NCBI GenBank assembly: GCA_039995105.1 | Contig: CP146203.1 | Coordinates: 3,348,001 to 3,412,000 of the forward strand | Origin: Jonesiaceae bacterium BS-20 | GTDB taxonomy: Bacteria; Actinomycetota; Actinomycetes; Actinomycetales; Cellulomonadaceae | Length of the DNA: 64,000 bases | Direction of reading: 5' to 3' | In this document: positions 52,815-63,702 of the stretch, piece after piece | Layout: every line of letters starts with the position of its first letter | Numbering within the stretch: the first letter of the stretch is position 1 | Program-made: the position numbers and the translations under genes | The notes under the pieces: generated by a model | Database searches by the model: none | What the model was told of the DNA's origin: nothing | The model's input: only the letters and a program-made list of their open reading frames with translations

Positions 52815-53980
52815 TTGACCAAGCAACGCTCTTACGCCCGATCGCACGCGAGACCCAGCGTGCGGCGCGTAGTATCCGTTGGACCGAGGCGCTAGCCGCA
52901 GCCGGCGATGACGCGATCGCACTTTCAGTTGCAGACATGGACTTTGCGGCCCCACAAGTTGTCATCGATGCGGTGGCACGCCGGGCACAGACCGGAAACT
53001 TCAGCTACACCTACCTGAGTCCCGAGTTCTACCAATCCGTGTGCCAGTGGTTCTCTGCGCGCCATGGTTGGGACATTACCGCCGAGCAGATCGTATCCGT
53101 GGGCCGAGTGGTCGAGGCTCTGCCGGCTCTCCTGCGACGGTTAACCACCCCTAGCGCAAAGATTGTTGTGCCCTACCCGGCCTACGGCCCCATCCCCACA
53201 GCGGTAGCAGCCAGTGGCCGTGAAGTCGTTGCGTGGCAGCTGTCATTCGATGGGCAATACCGGTTTGATCTTGAGGCCCTTGAAACCCTCCTTGCACAGG
53301 GTGCGGAAGCAATAATATTGACCAATCCGCACAACCCAACCGGGCGAGTATGGACTGGGAGCGAACTGTCCAAGGTGGCTAAGCTTGCCGCCGCACACAA
53401 TGCTTTGGTGATCTCGGATGAGGTGCATGCAGACCTGCTGCGGACCGGCCAAACGTTCACACCGTATCTGACCCTTGTGGATGCAGAGGCCAGCGCAATT
53501 GCGCTGACCTCACCCGGCAAAAGCTTCAACCTCGCCGGATTGGAAATCGCCAACATGGTGGTGCCAAACCCAGACCTGCGAGCAGAAGTAACCGCAGCCG
53601 TCCAGGCCGCCGGATCGCACAACCCAAGATTCTTTGCCGAGGTAGCGACCATTGCTGCCTACAGCGAAGGGGGCCCGTGGCTGGATGAGCTGCTTGCGCT
53701 CATGGATCACCACGTTGGCCTCGTTACCCAAGAACTGGCCACCAGATTGCCGCAGGTAACCGTGATCCCAGCAGAAGGCACCTACCTGCTATGGCTCGAT
53801 TGCCGAACCTTGGGGCTAAGCACCGAGAAACTCAACCAAAAACTTCTCGGCTCGGGACTCGTGCTGACTCCCGGAACCGCCTTTGGATTGGGAGGCGAAG
53901 AGTTCATGCGAATGAACCTTGCAGTCCCCACCCAAATGCTCGAAACCGCGATAGACCGGTTTGTCACCGCACTGCAATAG
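52805..53980 (+). CDS. PatB/MalY-type cystathionine beta-lyase / aminotransferase
   Basis: 391 residues from GTG. Fold-type I PLP enzyme: SVADMDFAAPQVVIDA at the N-terminus is the MalY/PatB signature; LTNPHNPTGRVWT, LVISDEVHADLL and the PLP Lys in TSPGKSFNLAGLEIANMVVP follow. It should cleave the C-S bond of cystathionine or cysteine S-conjugates, giving pyruvate, ammonia and a thiol. Overlap with the DauR gene and the following transporter suggest a regulated catabolic unit. A true aminotransferase activity cannot be excluded. Confidence 0.88.
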   Translation: MALIDQATLLRPIARETQRAARSIRWTEALAAAGDDAIALSVADMDFAAPQVVIDAVARRAQTGNFSYTYLSPEFYQSVCQWFSARHGWDITAEQIVSVGRVVEALPALLRRLTTPSAKIVVPYPAYGPIPTAVAASGREVVAWQLSFDGQYRFDLEALETLLAQGAEAIILTNPHNPTGRVWTGSELSKVAKLAAAHNALVISDEVHADLLRTGQTFTPYLTLVDAEASAIALTSPGKSFNLAGLEIANMVVPNPDLRAEVTAAVQAAGSHNPRFFAEVATIAAYSEGGPWLDELLALMDHHVGLVTQELATRLPQVTVIPAEGTYLLWLDCRTLGLSTEKLNQKLLGSGLVLTPGTAFGLGGEEFMRMNLAVPTQMLETAIDRFVTALQ

Positions 53981-54112
53981 TCCCGGACTGCTGTCAACGT
54001 AAATCAACCAACAACTTAGCCGGCCCAAACCACCTAAACTTGGGCAGGCATCGTCAAGCAAACACCGGAAATCACCGGTAACCAAACTCTTACAAAGAAA
54101 TGGGGCGCGAAG

Positions 54113-55585
54113 ATGCGTGAGAAGGGCTTACCCTCACTAACATTGGCGCTAACGCCAATCATCGCAATGTTCGTATTCATGGGCGTGGGTGCAATCTGGA
54201 TTGGATTGCCCGCCGAGCCCATGCTGATCTTGTCTGCGATCATCGCCGGTGTTATTGCCAAGTTCCTGGGCTATAACTACACGCAGATGATCACGATGAT
54301 CTCTGAAAAGATTGCCAAGGTCATGCCAGCGCTGCTCATCTTGGTGACCGTAGGATTCTTGATCGGTGCCTGGATGGTCGGTGGCACCATCCCGATGCTT
54401 ATCTACTACGGGTTAGAAATTGTTTCTCCCGCGTACATCTACATCACCGCGCTCGTTGTGACCTCGATCGTTGCGGTATGTACCGGAACTTCATGGGGAT
54501 CCGCCGGAACCATCGGTGTTGCGTTCATGGGTGTGGCCCTCGGAATGGAAGGCGTCAACCTCGCAATCGTGGCCGGTGCCATTCTGTGTGGTGCCTACTT
54601 TGGTGACAAGTTCTCCCCACTCTCCGACTCGACAAACCTGGCCGCAGCAGTAACCCGGGTTGACCTGTTTGTGCACATCCGCCACCTGCTTTACACCACG
54701 GTTCCATCTTGGATTGTGGCCGCGATCGTCATGATCATCGCTGGCTTCACCGTTGATACCGCTGGCGGCTCCGGCTCCGAGAAGGTCGCCGCGATTAACG
54801 GCACCCTCGAAAGTGCATTTAGTTGGAACCTCTTCCTGCTGCTGCCCGTAGTAATCATCCTCTACGGCTCCATGCGCAAACTACCAACCATCCCCGTGAT
54901 GCTGGTGTCATCCGCAATTGCCATGATCAATGCTCTGGTCTTCCAGGGCTTCTCCCTGATCGACACCTTCAACTCGATCGTTTCTGGGTTTAGCACCGAC
55001 ATGTTCGGTGAGGGCTTTGACCTGGGTGCCGCCGGGGACGACATCATGAAGCTGCTCAACCGCGGTGGTATGTCATCGATGATGAACACCCTGCTCATCG
55101 CGTTCTGTGCCCTCGCGTTCGCCGGAATCTTGTCGGTGACCCGCTCACTCGACAAGATCGTTGACTCCCTGCTCAACGTAGTTAACAGCACCGGGTCACT
55201 CATCCTGGCGACCATCGCAACCGCGATGCTCACCATTGCAACCACCTGCAACGGACAGGTCTCCGTTCTCATGCCGGGTGAGCTTCTGCGGCCCGCATAC
55301 ATCCGCCGCGGATTGCACCCTAAGAACCTGGGACGCACCGTTGAGGACGCCGGAACCATGATTGAGCCACTGCTGCCGTGGACTGCAGCTGGTGCCTACA
55401 TGGCCGGAACCTTGGGAGTGGCGACCATTGAATACGTACCATGGGCGACCTTTCTATGGACCGGAATTATCTTTGCGGCGATCTGGGGATACACCGGCTT
55501 TGGCATTGCCAAGCTGACCCCGCAAGAACAAGAGCAGATGATCAAGGAACTTGATGAAGAGGCCGCAGCGGCAGCTAACGTCTGA
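54113..55585 (+). CDS. nhaC: NhaC-family Na+/H+ antiporter or amino-acid/sodium exchanger
   Basis: 490 residues. Around 11 hydrophobic helices with the NhaC-family motifs TGTSWGSAGTIGVAFMGVAL and CGAYFGDKFSPLSDSTNLAA, and ATCNGQVSVLMPGEL. Ion-binding Asp and Asn residues of the family lie in the DKFSPLSDS loop. Some family members exchange organic acids or amino acids rather than Na+ alone (MleN-type malate/lactate exchange is known). The gap to the lyase is 132 bp, so it may have its own promoter; a U-tract terminator follows. Confidence 0.88.
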   Translation: MREKGLPSLTLALTPIIAMFVFMGVGAIWIGLPAEPMLILSAIIAGVIAKFLGYNYTQMITMISEKIAKVMPALLILVTVGFLIGAWMVGGTIPMLIYYGLEIVSPAYIYITALVVTSIVAVCTGTSWGSAGTIGVAFMGVALGMEGVNLAIVAGAILCGAYFGDKFSPLSDSTNLAAAVTRVDLFVHIRHLLYTTVPSWIVAAIVMIIAGFTVDTAGGSGSEKVAAINGTLESAFSWNLFLLLPVVIILYGSMRKLPTIPVMLVSSAIAMINALVFQGFSLIDTFNSIVSGFSTDMFGEGFDLGAAGDDIMKLLNRGGMSSMMNTLLIAFCALAFAGILSVTRSLDKIVDSLLNVVNSTGSLILATIATAMLTIATTCNGQVSVLMPGELLRPAYIRRGLHPKNLGRTVEDAGTMIEPLLPWTAAGAYMAGTLGVATIEYVPWATFLWTGIIFAAIWGYTGFGIAKLTPQEQEQMIKELDEEAAAAANV

Positions 55586-55647
55586 TAATTCCCGGTGTTT
55601 GACTGTTGCCGCTGAGCCTCTGGCTCCTTCCGTGGCACAACGCATTG

Positions 55648-55703
55648 ACCGAACTCCTTGACTGCTGGTTTAAAAACTGGCGGCCGGGGAGTTCGGTTTT
55701 TTT
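55648..55703 (+). terminator. nhaC terminator
   Basis: ACCGAACTCC (55648-55657) and GGAGTTCGGT (55688-55697), followed by TTTTTT (55698-55703), an intrinsic terminator with a loop of about 30 nt that may fold further. Confidence 0.92.
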
Positions 55704-56626
55704 GTGCTGCAGGTGCCGGGTGACTGGCGACGCTTAGGGCACACGGGCAGGGTCTAGGCAAACAGCTTTGGTGCGTGGATGAGGTGTTTATTTTCGACTC
55801 TCAAGGCCCTGTGAACGTGCGGTTTGCTACATCAAATTTAAGTAGGCTATTTGTGCGTTGCTTCATTTCATGAGGGCGTTTTTGATTCGGTGGAGCCGGG
55901 GGTGGGAGGATATTTGGCCTGACCGACAGTAGCTGGCCTTGCAAAATTGTCTACCTCCGGATCCACGGATACGGAATAACTCAGTTAGGGTTGTATGCCC
56001 ACCCGGGACGATCCAAGGGGTGGGTATGCTGCTCGTGCCAACTAATAAAGTTGACCTCAAGCAACCCCAGGAGCAGGGAGACATCCTTGGATTGAAGTAG
56101 CTTTCTCGGGTTCGGGGCCAATAAGTGGCGTCTCAACTGCTCTGTTACGTGGCTTCGAGGTCCAGTGGTTGAGATTTTGGGAGCGAAAGCCGCTCTCGAT
56201 TTATTAGGGAAAGCCGCTCGGAAGTAGGTAATGCAAAGTCCGCGGTCCGCAGGGTCACGGACTTTGTTATGCCCTTAACGACCGCAGCAAATCACCCTTA
56301 GTGGGCAAACGTGGCGCAGAAGAGTTGCTCTTCAAGGACAAAACTTTGTCGATCAGCGTTCAAAGTCAATGAATGAACAAATTAATTCGCCGGTCTTCGT
56401 TGGGTCAACTATCAACTTTTGCATTGACATCAACATAAGTCCTTCCTACTATTAAAAATCACAGGCGACTTCAATTTGACATTAATTAAAGTTCGCCTGG
56501 GGTTTTCGAGGACGAGAACTCAAATCACTCCGGAGAAGTTCTGAATGTAGCGATGACGCTGCGCACGTATGAGGGGTCAATCGCGGTATTCGAAACTCCG
56601 CGCTCCGGAAACATCAAGGAGGAACT
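55704..56626. other. Long gene-free region upstream of the 2270-residue protein
   Basis: About 920 bp with no supported gene. Open frames on either strand (for example minus 55863-56084) lack ribosome-binding sites; the plus-strand text near 55990-56096 (GVGMLLVPTNKVDLKQPQEQ) is somewhat protein-like and may be a decayed gene end. A hairpin AAAGTCCG (56235-56242) with CGGACTTT (56258-56265) is present. The last 250 bp (around 56360-56500) is AT-rich and is likely the promoter of the next gene; AAGGAGG at 56616-56622 is its ribosome-binding site. Confidence 0.5.
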
Positions 56627-59600
56627 GTGGTTCGAAAGACAGGGGTCAGCCAATGGCTGGGCCGAGGTGCGGCCGCAATACTTGCAGCCGCGCTCGTAGT
56701 GCCGTTATCGATGGTTGGCGCTCAAGCCAACCCAGTGGTCACGGAAACTACGACTAACGAAACAGAGCCCGCTCTCAACTGGGCCAACTACGACAGAGTC
56801 AAGATCACCGGTGAGACCGGTGAACCAATCGGGATGGCGATTCTCCCGGATGAGCGTGTTATTCACACCGCACGCGATGGTGTATTCCGTTTGACGGATC
56901 CAAGTACCGGGGTAACCAAGCAGATTGGTCAATTAGACGTCTACCGGAACTCGGAAGACGGACTCCAAGCCGTTGCAATTGACCCAGACTTTAAAACCAA
57001 CAACTGGGTTTACGCGGTATATGCGCCAACCAACATGAGCGGTACTTCTCCTGAGGGCCGGAACTACCCACAGACTACTCCAAGTGGGTCAGCCCCAAAG
57101 ACACTGCCTGACGGCGAAGATGAAAGTTATTGGGACACTTGGCTTGGGTATAACGTGCTCTCAAGGTTTAAGTTCGATCCCGCTACGAGCACGCTGGACC
57201 TAGCCTCAGAGCAGGAGATTCTCAAAGTTTCCGCCCAACGTGGTCAATGCTGCCACGTGGGAGCGGATATCGATTTTGATATCGACGGAAATCTCTTTGT
57301 TTCTACCGGGGACAATACTGCGGCCGATACACCGGGATCTAACGGTTACGCGCCAAATAACAATACTCCGGGCATGAGCCCGGGACTGGATGCTCGCCGT
57401 GGCGCTGGAAGTACCAATGACCTGCGCGGAGCGATCTTGCGGATCAAGGTTAAGGACACTATCCCAGCGGGAACTGAGCCCGGGGCAGGAGCCACCTATG
57501 ATATTCCGGCAGGGAACCTCTTTGACTCACTTAATGACCCGGTAGCTTACCCTGCTGACAAGGTCCGTGATGAAATTTACGTTATGGGAGTGCGTAACCC
57601 CTTCCGTATGTCATATGACCCGGTTGCCAAAGCGCTATCCTGGGCAGACTATGGTCCGGATGCCTCAGGCCCAAGTGCGGAGCGCGGCCCCATGGGATTC
57701 GTTGAATGGCAGCTAACGGATAAGCCAATTGCGGCCGGATGGCCTTACTGCCACGGACCCAATGACGGCGGAGCTTACAACGAGTGGGACTTTGCCACCG
57801 GAACCGCGGGTGAGTTCTTTGATTGTGCTGCTCCGGTCAACAATTCCACTTGGAACACCGGAGTGAAAAACCTACCACCCACAACCCAACCACAAATTTG
57901 GTATGGTGACCGCCCCGGTGACCAGCCTGAAGAGTTTGATGGGTTGGTTAATTTTTCCCCAACGGGTGGACAGGGCCCCATGGGAGGGCCAACCTACCGC
58001 TTTGATGCCGACAATGACTCGGTAACCAAATTCCCGAAGTTCTGGGATGGCAAGGCGTTCATGGGCGAATTCTCGCAGGACTACATTGCCGCTTTTGAGC
58101 TCGATGAGCTAACAACTGACGGTAAGGTCACCAAGATCCACAACTTCCTGCCAAACAGTGCCCTGTATGACCAGGGGGCGCCAGACTGGTCAGGAATCAT
58201 TGATATGGAGTTTGGTCCTAACGGAAGCCTCTACGTGCTGGAATACGGAAAGGGCTTCTTCCGGCAAAACCCGGAGGCTGGCCTGTACCGCATTGACTAC
58301 TCAGAAACCGGTGTCAAGACTCCGCGTGCAGAGATTTCAACCGATGTTATTGCCGGGCGTACCGCGCCACTTGAGGTCAACTTTGACGCCTCAGGCTCCA
58401 AAAATCAGGGTCGCACCGACATTACTTACACCTGGGACTTTGACAACGACGGCGACATTGACGCAACCGGTGTGGAGGCAACTTATACTTACACCGAAAC
58501 AGGTCAATACAACGCGGTGCTGTATGCCACCGACGCTGATGGGCGTGTGGGACGTGCCGTACAAGAAATTACCGTAGGTAATACCGCGCCTGAACTAACT
58601 ATCAATATCGCAGATGGATCTGTGTTCCAGTGGGGTGACCCGGTTGACTTCAAGGTGACGGTCAAGGACGCTGAAGACGGCGACGTGCCAGACTGTTCCC
58701 GCATGAACTGGACCTTTGGGTTGGGCCATGACGAGCACGCGCACCCACTTGTGACCGGCAAAAGCTGTGAATTCACCATCACCACTCCGGAAGATGCAGT
58801 GAACCACGGTGAGGGGTCCAAGATCTTTGGCACCCTTGTGGTGCAGTACACCGACCTGCCACAGGGAGATGTCCCTTCAGTGACGGGTGAAGCAGTGCTT
58901 ACACTCAAGCCAGAAGTTCAAGAAGCTGAGTGGTTGGATGCCGGAACCCGCATTACCGAGGTTCTGGATGAAACCGCAAGCGCTGGCCGGTACGTGGGCG
59001 ACTTCGACGCCGGAGACTATCTGGAGTTCGGTCCGATTGCTCTGACCCACGCTCCAACGGGAGAAACCATTGATCGCGTGGATGTTCGCGCACGCGGCAA
59101 CGGAACTGTAAGCCTGAAGTGGAAGGAAACGGATGCGGTCTTTGCTACGGCGAAGTTTGACTCTGAATCCGAATGGCAAACGGTTAGCGCCGACATTGCC
59201 AACACACCGCAGGGTAGCGGAAGCATTGTGATCACCTCAAGCGGGCCCGTTGACCTGGACTCGTTTGAATACATTGCTAGCTCACAGCTCCCTATGGTTT
59301 GCGATGAAAACGCCAAGATCTCCGCTAATGATGAGTTCTCCGGCGACCAACTAAACACCTGCCGCTGGAATGTTGTGAACCCAAACCCAGCTCTGGGTAC
59401 GGTTGCTGATGGTTCTTTCCAGATCACCACCACAAACGCGGACATCAATGGAGCGGTAAATGACACCGTGCCTAACATTTTGCAGTCCAAAATTGTTACT
59501 GGGAAGAACTGGACCGTTGAAACGAAGTTCAACACCAAGTTCACTAGCCAGTGGCACCAGGGTGGAATCATGGTCTATGCGGATGCAGATAACTATGTGA

Positions 59601-62600
59601 AGATTGATCCACTCTTTGCTGGTACTGAACCCAATGCTGCAAAACCACTACGTTTGGAGATCCGTTCTGAGGTAAATGGGCAGCTTAAGCAGCCCTCTCA
59701 GGCAGATATTTCTGACCTTGCACTCTCAGCTACTGGAGACTACTGGGTGCGCCTGACTCGTTCCGGTGATACGTTTACCGGTGCGATTTCATTTGACGGC
59801 AAACAGTGGACGCAAATCCCCGGATCTGTAACAAATGCGAACCTAGGTGACGCTGGACCCGGTCTGTTTGCACTAGGTAAGAGCCAGAGCGCACCAGCCG
59901 TAGTGAAGTTTGATCACTTCCGTGTAGTGAACCCTGATCCAACAGCGCTGGTAGACATCCCTGCTGAAAATGTGGGAGTGCAGATGTACTCCCTCAACCC
60001 ATGGGTTGACACTGAAGGGCTGGACAAGGTACTCAAGTCACTGTCAGAAATCGGGTTCAAGAACATTGAACCGTTTGGTGGTAACTTCGATGGGCTTACT
60101 GCTGAAGAGTTCCGCGCCATGACTGACGGTTATGGTTTGCATGTTCCTTCGTCGCACTACAACGTGGGTGAAGCGGACTTTGATAAGACGCTTGCATACG
60201 TGAAGACGTTGGGCCAAGAGTTTGTTGGTTCGGGTGGCTTTGCTGCGCCGGGTGTTGGAACGTATGAAAAGACGTTGGAAACAGCCAAAACGATGAACCG
60301 TCTTGGACAAAGGTCTGTTGACGCAGGTGTGGGCAAGTTCTTTGGCCACAACCACGATTCGGAGCTGAAGACGGTTTACAACCACAATGGCAAGGACATG
60401 ATGGCGTGGGAGATTCTCATTGCTGAAACCGACCCTGACCTGGTGACGTTCGAACTTGACGTAGCTTGGGCTGCACACGCTAACGCGGACAGTGTTGAAC
60501 TACTTGAAAAGTACGGTGACCGCATCTCGATGCTGCACATCAAGGATGGTACAAACCTTGGTGGTGCAGGACGTCCAACCTTTACCAACCTTGGTAAGGG
60601 CGAAAACGACCTCCAGCCAATCTTGGCAGCAGCCAAGGAGCTGGGCGTCAAGTACTTCATCATGGAATACGACAACGCAGCCGACGGCCTGAGCTTTGTA
60701 ACCGAAGGCTACGAGTACCTGACGGGCCTCAAGGCTGGCACGGTATCCGGTAACGAACCTACACAGGTTGTTGCCAAAGCACCTGCCTTTACGGACCAGC
60801 CAGGTTCCAAGGATGACAAGTACACCATCCCAACTGTTGAGGGCGTTGAATACCTCATCAAGGATGTGGTGGTTGCTCCGGGTGAATACCTCGGTTGGGG
60901 TGCGGTAACCATTACCGCACGCGCAATCGAAGGCTACGCACTGACCGAACACACGGACACGAACTGGACGCACACGTTCGATCGTGCCGGTGAAAACCCA
61001 GCCGACCGGGCTAAGGTGCCCGCGGACCGTGTCGGTGTGCAAATGTACTCGCTTGGCCCATGGGTCAATGCCGATGGTCTTGAAAACGTCATTGCGGCTC
61101 TGGCCGACATTGGTATCAAGAACATTGAGCCATACGGCGGTAACTTCAGCGGACGTACTGCTGAAGAGTTCCGCGCCATGACCGATGCTGTTGGTCTGCA
61201 TATTCCTTCGTCGCACTACAACGTAGGTGAAGCCGACTTTGATGAGACGCTTGCGTACGTCAAGACGCTGGGCCAGGAGTTTGTTGGTTCTGGCGGGTTT
61301 GCCGCACCGGGTGTTGGCACCTACGAAAAGACGTTGGAAACGGCTAAGACGATGAACCGTCTTGGACAAAGGTCCGTTGACGCAGGTGTGGGCAAGTTCT
61401 TTGGCCACAACCACGACTCAGAGCTCAAGACCGTATACAACCACAATGGTAAGGACATGATGGCGTGGGAGATCCTCATCGCTGAAACCGACCCTGACCT
61501 GGTGACGTTCGAGCTCGACGTAGCCTGGGCCGCACACGCCAACGCGGACAGCGTTGCGTTGCTCGAGAAGTACGGTGACCGCATCTCGATGCTGCACATC
61601 AAGGACGCCACCAACCTGGGTAACCAGGACTGGCCTACCTTCACCAACCTTGGTAAGGGTGAGAACAACCTGCAGCCAATCCTGGCTAAGGGACTCGAAA
61701 TCGGCATCGACTACTTCCTCATGGAGTACGACATGGCGGCTGACGGCCAGAGCTTTGTAACCGAAGGGTATGAATACCTGACGGGCCTCAAGGCAGGCGA
61801 CGTTACCGGGCCAAAGGAACCGACCGAGGTGACCGCGCAAGCGCCAACCTTTGTTGACAAGCCAGGCACCAAGGATGACAAGTTCACCATCCCAGCAGTT
61901 GAGGGTGTTGAATACCTCGTCAAGGATGCGGTTATCGCTGCCGGTGAGCACGCGGGTGCGGGTGTTGTTACCATCACCGCTCAAGCAGTGAAGGGATACG
62001 TTCTTGCTGATGACACAGTCTCGTCATGGACGCACACCTTTACTCGTACGGGTACCGCTCCAACGGACCAAGTCAAGGTTCCAGCCGAACGCGTAGGTGT
62101 TCAAATGTTCTCCCTTGGCCCATGGGTTAGGGCTGAAGGTCTTGACAGTGTTCTGTCGGCGCTGTCTGACATTGGTATCAAGAACATTGAACCGTTTGGT
62201 GGTAACTTCAGTGGACTTACTGCTGAAGAGTTCCGCGCCATGACTGACGGTTATGGTTTGCATGTTCCTTCGTCGCACTACAACGTGGGTGAAGCGGACT
62301 TTGATAAGACGCTTGCATACGTGAAGACGTTGGGCCAAGAGTTTGTTGGTTCGGGTGGCTTTGCTGCGCCGGGTGTCAAGACCTATGAAGACACCTTGGC
62401 TACCGCTGAGACGATGAACCGTCTTGGACAAAGGTCTGTTGACGCGGGTGTGGGCAAGTTCTTTGGCCACAACCACGACTCAGAGCTCAAGACCGTTTAC
62501 AACCACAATGGCAAGGACATGATGGCGTGGGAGATCCTCATCGCTGAAACTGATCCTGACCTGGTGACGTTCGAACTCGACGTAGCCTGGGCTGCACACG

Positions 62601-63439
62601 CTAACGCGGATGTAGTTGAGCTACTTGAGAAGTACGGTGACCGGATTTCGATGCTGCACATCAAGGATGGAACAAACCTTGGTGGCGAAGGACGTCCAAC
62701 CTTTACCAACCTTGGTAAGGGCGAAAACGAACTGCAAGCCATTCTGGCAGCGGCAATGAAACTCGACATTGAGTACTTCCTTATGGAGTACGACAACGCA
62801 GCGGACGGCCTGAGCTTCGTTACCGAAGGCTTTGAGTACCTGACCGGTCTAGACGCCGGTGTTCCGGGTGCACCAGCCGAGCCGGTAGTGGTTACCGCCG
62901 AGGCGGTTACCTTCTCCGATGTATCTGGAACCGACAAGGATACGTTCACCGTTCCTGAGGTTGACGGTGTTCAGTACTTGGTAGACGGCGCCGCAATTGC
63001 AGCCGGTGAGCACGCAGGTACGGGTCTTGTTACCGTCACTGCACAGGCAAAACAGGGCTATGTTCTGGCTGAAGGCTCTGTTTCCTCTTGGTCACACACG
63101 TTTGTAACCACTGTCGATCCGGTTGACCCTGTCGATCCGGTTGACCCTGTCGATCCGGTTGACCCTGTCGATCCGGTTGACCCTGTCGATCCGGTTGACC
63201 CTGTCGATCCGGTTGACCCTGTCGATCCGGTTGACCCTGTCGATCCGAAGGATCCAACCGATCCGAAGGACCCGAAGGACCCAACCAAGAAGCCAACCGA
63301 TGGTAAGACCGATGGTGGCAAGAAGGATGGATCGCTGGCCAAGACGGGCTCGAATGCAGGAGTTATCTCAGGCTTCGCAGCACTGTTCTTACTCATGGGA
63401 GTGGGGGTTACTTGGCGGGCAAAGCGTCGCGTGCGGTAA
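56627..63439 (+). CDS. Giant wall-anchored multi-domain sugar-oxidoreductase/isomerase-like protein
   Basis: 2270 residues from GTG, signal peptide ending near SMVGAQA. Residues about 50-560 resemble a glucose/sorbosone-dehydrogenase-type propeller ([54 protein letters not shown]). A PKD domain (about 574-651; [16 protein letters not shown]), a CBM6-like module (to about 888), and a concanavalin-like DUF1349 module (about 888-1103) follow. Three xylose-isomerase-like (AP_endonuc_2) TIM barrels lie at about 1108-1371, 1462-1725 and 1817-2078, each with [29 protein letters not shown] and MEYD, the acidic and His residues expected for metal binding. Ig-like linkers separate them; a VDP repeat, LAKTG (2237-2241) and a basic tail end the protein. 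Catalytic order and substrate are unknown. Confidence 0.85.
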   Translation: MVRKTGVSQWLGRGAAAILAAALVVPLSMVGAQANPVVTETTTNETEPALNWANYDRVKITGETGEPIGMAILPDERVIHTARDGVFRLTDPSTGVTKQIGQLDVYRNSEDGLQAVAIDPDFKTNNWVYAVYAPTNMSGTSPEGRNYPQTTPSGSAPKTLPDGEDESYWDTWLGYNVLSRFKFDPATSTLDLASEQEILKVSAQRGQCCHVGADIDFDIDGNLFVSTGDNTAADTPGSNGYAPNNNTPGMSPGLDARRGAGSTNDLRGAILRIKVKDTIPAGTEPGAGATYDIPAGNLFDSLNDPVAYPADKVRDEIYVMGVRNPFRMSYDPVAKALSWADYGPDASGPSAERGPMGFVEWQLTDKPIAAGWPYCHGPNDGGAYNEWDFATGTAGEFFDCAAPVNNSTWNTGVKNLPPTTQPQIWYGDRPGDQPEEFDGLVNFSPTGGQGPMGGPTYRFDADNDSVTKFPKFWDGKAFMGEFSQDYIAAFELDELTTDGKVTKIHNFLPNSALYDQGAPDWSGIIDMEFGPNGSLYVLEYGKGFFRQNPEAGLYRIDYSETGVKTPRAEISTDVIAGRTAPLEVNFDASGSKNQGRTDITYTWDFDNDGDIDATGVEATYTYTETGQYNAVLYATDADGRVGRAVQEITVGNTAPELTINIADGSVFQWGDPVDFKVTVKDAEDGDVPDCSRMNWTFGLGHDEHAHPLVTGKSCEFTITTPEDAVNHGEGSKIFGTLVVQYTDLPQGDVPSVTGEAVLTLKPEVQEAEWLDAGTRITEVLDETASAGRYVGDFDAGDYLEFGPIALTHAPTGETIDRVDVRARGNGTVSLKWKETDAVFATAKFDSESEWQTVSADIANTPQGSGSIVITSSGPVDLDSFEYIASSQLPMVCDENAKISANDEFSGDQLNTCRWNVVNPNPALGTVADGSFQITTTNADINGAVNDTVPNILQSKIVTGKNWTVETKFNTKFTSQWHQGGIMVYADADNYVKIDPLFAGTEPNAAKPLRLEIRSEVNGQLKQPSQADISDLALSATGDYWVRLTRSGDTFTGAISFDGKQWTQIPGSVTNANLGDAGPGLFALGKSQSAPAVVKFDHFRVVNPDPTALVDIPAENVGVQMYSLNPWVDTEGLDKVLKSLSEIGFKNIEPFGGNFDGLTAEEFRAMTDGYGLHVPSSHYNVGEADFDKTLAYVKTLGQEFVGSGGFAAPGVGTYEKTLETAKTMNRLGQRSVDAGVGKFFGHNHDSELKTVYNHNGKDMMAWEILIAETDPDLVTFELDVAWAAHANADSVELLEKYGDRISMLHIKDGTNLGGAGRPTFTNLGKGENDLQPILAAAKELGVKYFIMEYDNAADGLSFVTEGYEYLTGLKAGTVSGNEPTQVVAKAPAFTDQPGSKDDKYTIPTVEGVEYLIKDVVVAPGEYLGWGAVTITARAIEGYALTEHTDTNWTHTFDRAGENPADRAKVPADRVGVQMYSLGPWVNADGLENVIAALADIGIKNIEPYGGNFSGRTAEEFRAMTDAVGLHIPSSHYNVGEADFDETLAYVKTLGQEFVGSGGFAAPGVGTYEKTLETAKTMNRLGQRSVDAGVGKFFGHNHDSELKTVYNHNGKDMMAWEILIAETDPDLVTFELDVAWAAHANADSVALLEKYGDRISMLHIKDATNLGNQDWPTFTNLGKGENNLQPILAKGLEIGIDYFLMEYDMAADGQSFVTEGYEYLTGLKAGDVTGPKEPTEVTAQAPTFVDKPGTKDDKFTIPAVEGVEYLVKDAVIAAGEHAGAGVVTITAQAVKGYVLADDTVSSWTHTFTRTGTAPTDQVKVPAERVGVQMFSLGPWVRAEGLDSVLSALSDIGIKNIEPFGGNFSGLTAEEFRAMTDGYGLHVPSSHYNVGEADFDKTLAYVKTLGQEFVGSGGFAAPGVKTYEDTLATAETMNRLGQRSVDAGVGKFFGHNHDSELKTVYNHNGKDMMAWEILIAETDPDLVTFELDVAWAAHANADVVELLEKYGDRISMLHIKDGTNLGGEGRPTFTNLGKGENELQAILAAAMKLDIEYFLMEYDNAADGLSFVTEGFEYLTGLDAGVPGAPAEPVVVTAEAVTFSDVSGTDKDTFTVPEVDGVQYLVDGAAIAAGEHAGTGLVTVTAQAKQGYVLAEGSVSSWSHTFVTTVDPVDPVDPVDPVDPVDPVDPVDPVDPVDPVDPVDPVDPVDPVDPKDPTDPKDPKDPTKKPTDGKTDGGKKDGSLAKTGSNAGVISGFAALFLLMGVGVTWRAKRRVR
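59950..62860 (+). repeat. Three homologous TIM-barrel repeats within the giant gene
   Basis: Three units of about 790 bp start near 59950, 61010 and 62075, each followed by an Ig-like linker of about 250 bp. A stretch of roughly 160 bases in copies 1 and 3 (about 60094-60255 and 62215-62376) is identical including third positions, while copy 2 has several synonymous differences there. Near ACGATGAACCGTCTTGGACA all three copies match closely, showing mosaic homogenisation. Confidence 0.85.
63113..63247 (+). repeat. 18-bp tandem repeat encoding a VDP wall-spanning stalk
   Basis: Seven exact tandem copies of GTCGATCCGGTTGACCCT (63113-63238) and a partial eighth (GTCGATCCG). It encodes VDPVDP repeatedly, ahead of a KDPTDPKDP region and the sorting signal, a typical Pro-rich segment crossing the peptidoglycan. 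Exact copies make it prone to length change. Confidence 0.95.
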
Positions 63440-63480
63440 CACCGCAGTAGATTAACGCGGCAACCATCGCAGTAGCACTG

Positions 63481-63522
63481 GTTGTGGTTGGCTGAGTTCT
63501 CCTTGACCCAGCCAACCACAAC
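63481..63522 (+). terminator. First hairpin after the giant surface gene
   Basis: Perfect 14-bp arms GTTGTGGTTGGCTG (63481-63494) and CAGCCAACCACAAC (63509-63522), loop of 14 nt, 41 bp after the stop. Confidence 0.75.
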
Positions 63523-63594
63523 GTAAGGCGCTAAGTATCTGCGATCACTGGACTCCTTGATCTACTCCGGTTAGGCGACTAACCAACCCTAGGT

Positions 63595-63635
63595 AAAAGC
63601 TGGCCTACTCAAAATAGCGTAGGCCAGCTTTTTAG
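63595..63635. terminator. Bidirectional terminator before the SDR gene
   Basis: AAAAGCTGGCCTAC (63595-63608) and GTAGGCCAGCTTTT (63619-63632) are perfect complements with a 10-nt loop, flanked by A and T runs. It serves the plus-strand giant gene and the convergent minus-strand dehydrogenase. Confidence 0.88.
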
Positions 63636-63702
63636 CGTCCAAATTAGGTGGACCAGCAGGTGGTTTCCAGATACTGAAACCTGTTAGAAACCTTCGCTGG
63701 AG

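Noticed and set aside
55863-56084. 73-codon minus-strand frame upstream of the giant protein gene
   Set aside because: No ribosome-binding site or recognisable domain, and neighbouring frames on the other strand look equally protein-like.
63113-63247. Regular short repeats that could suggest a CRISPR array
   Set aside because: The 18-bp units are contiguous with no spacers and encode an in-frame VDP stalk.
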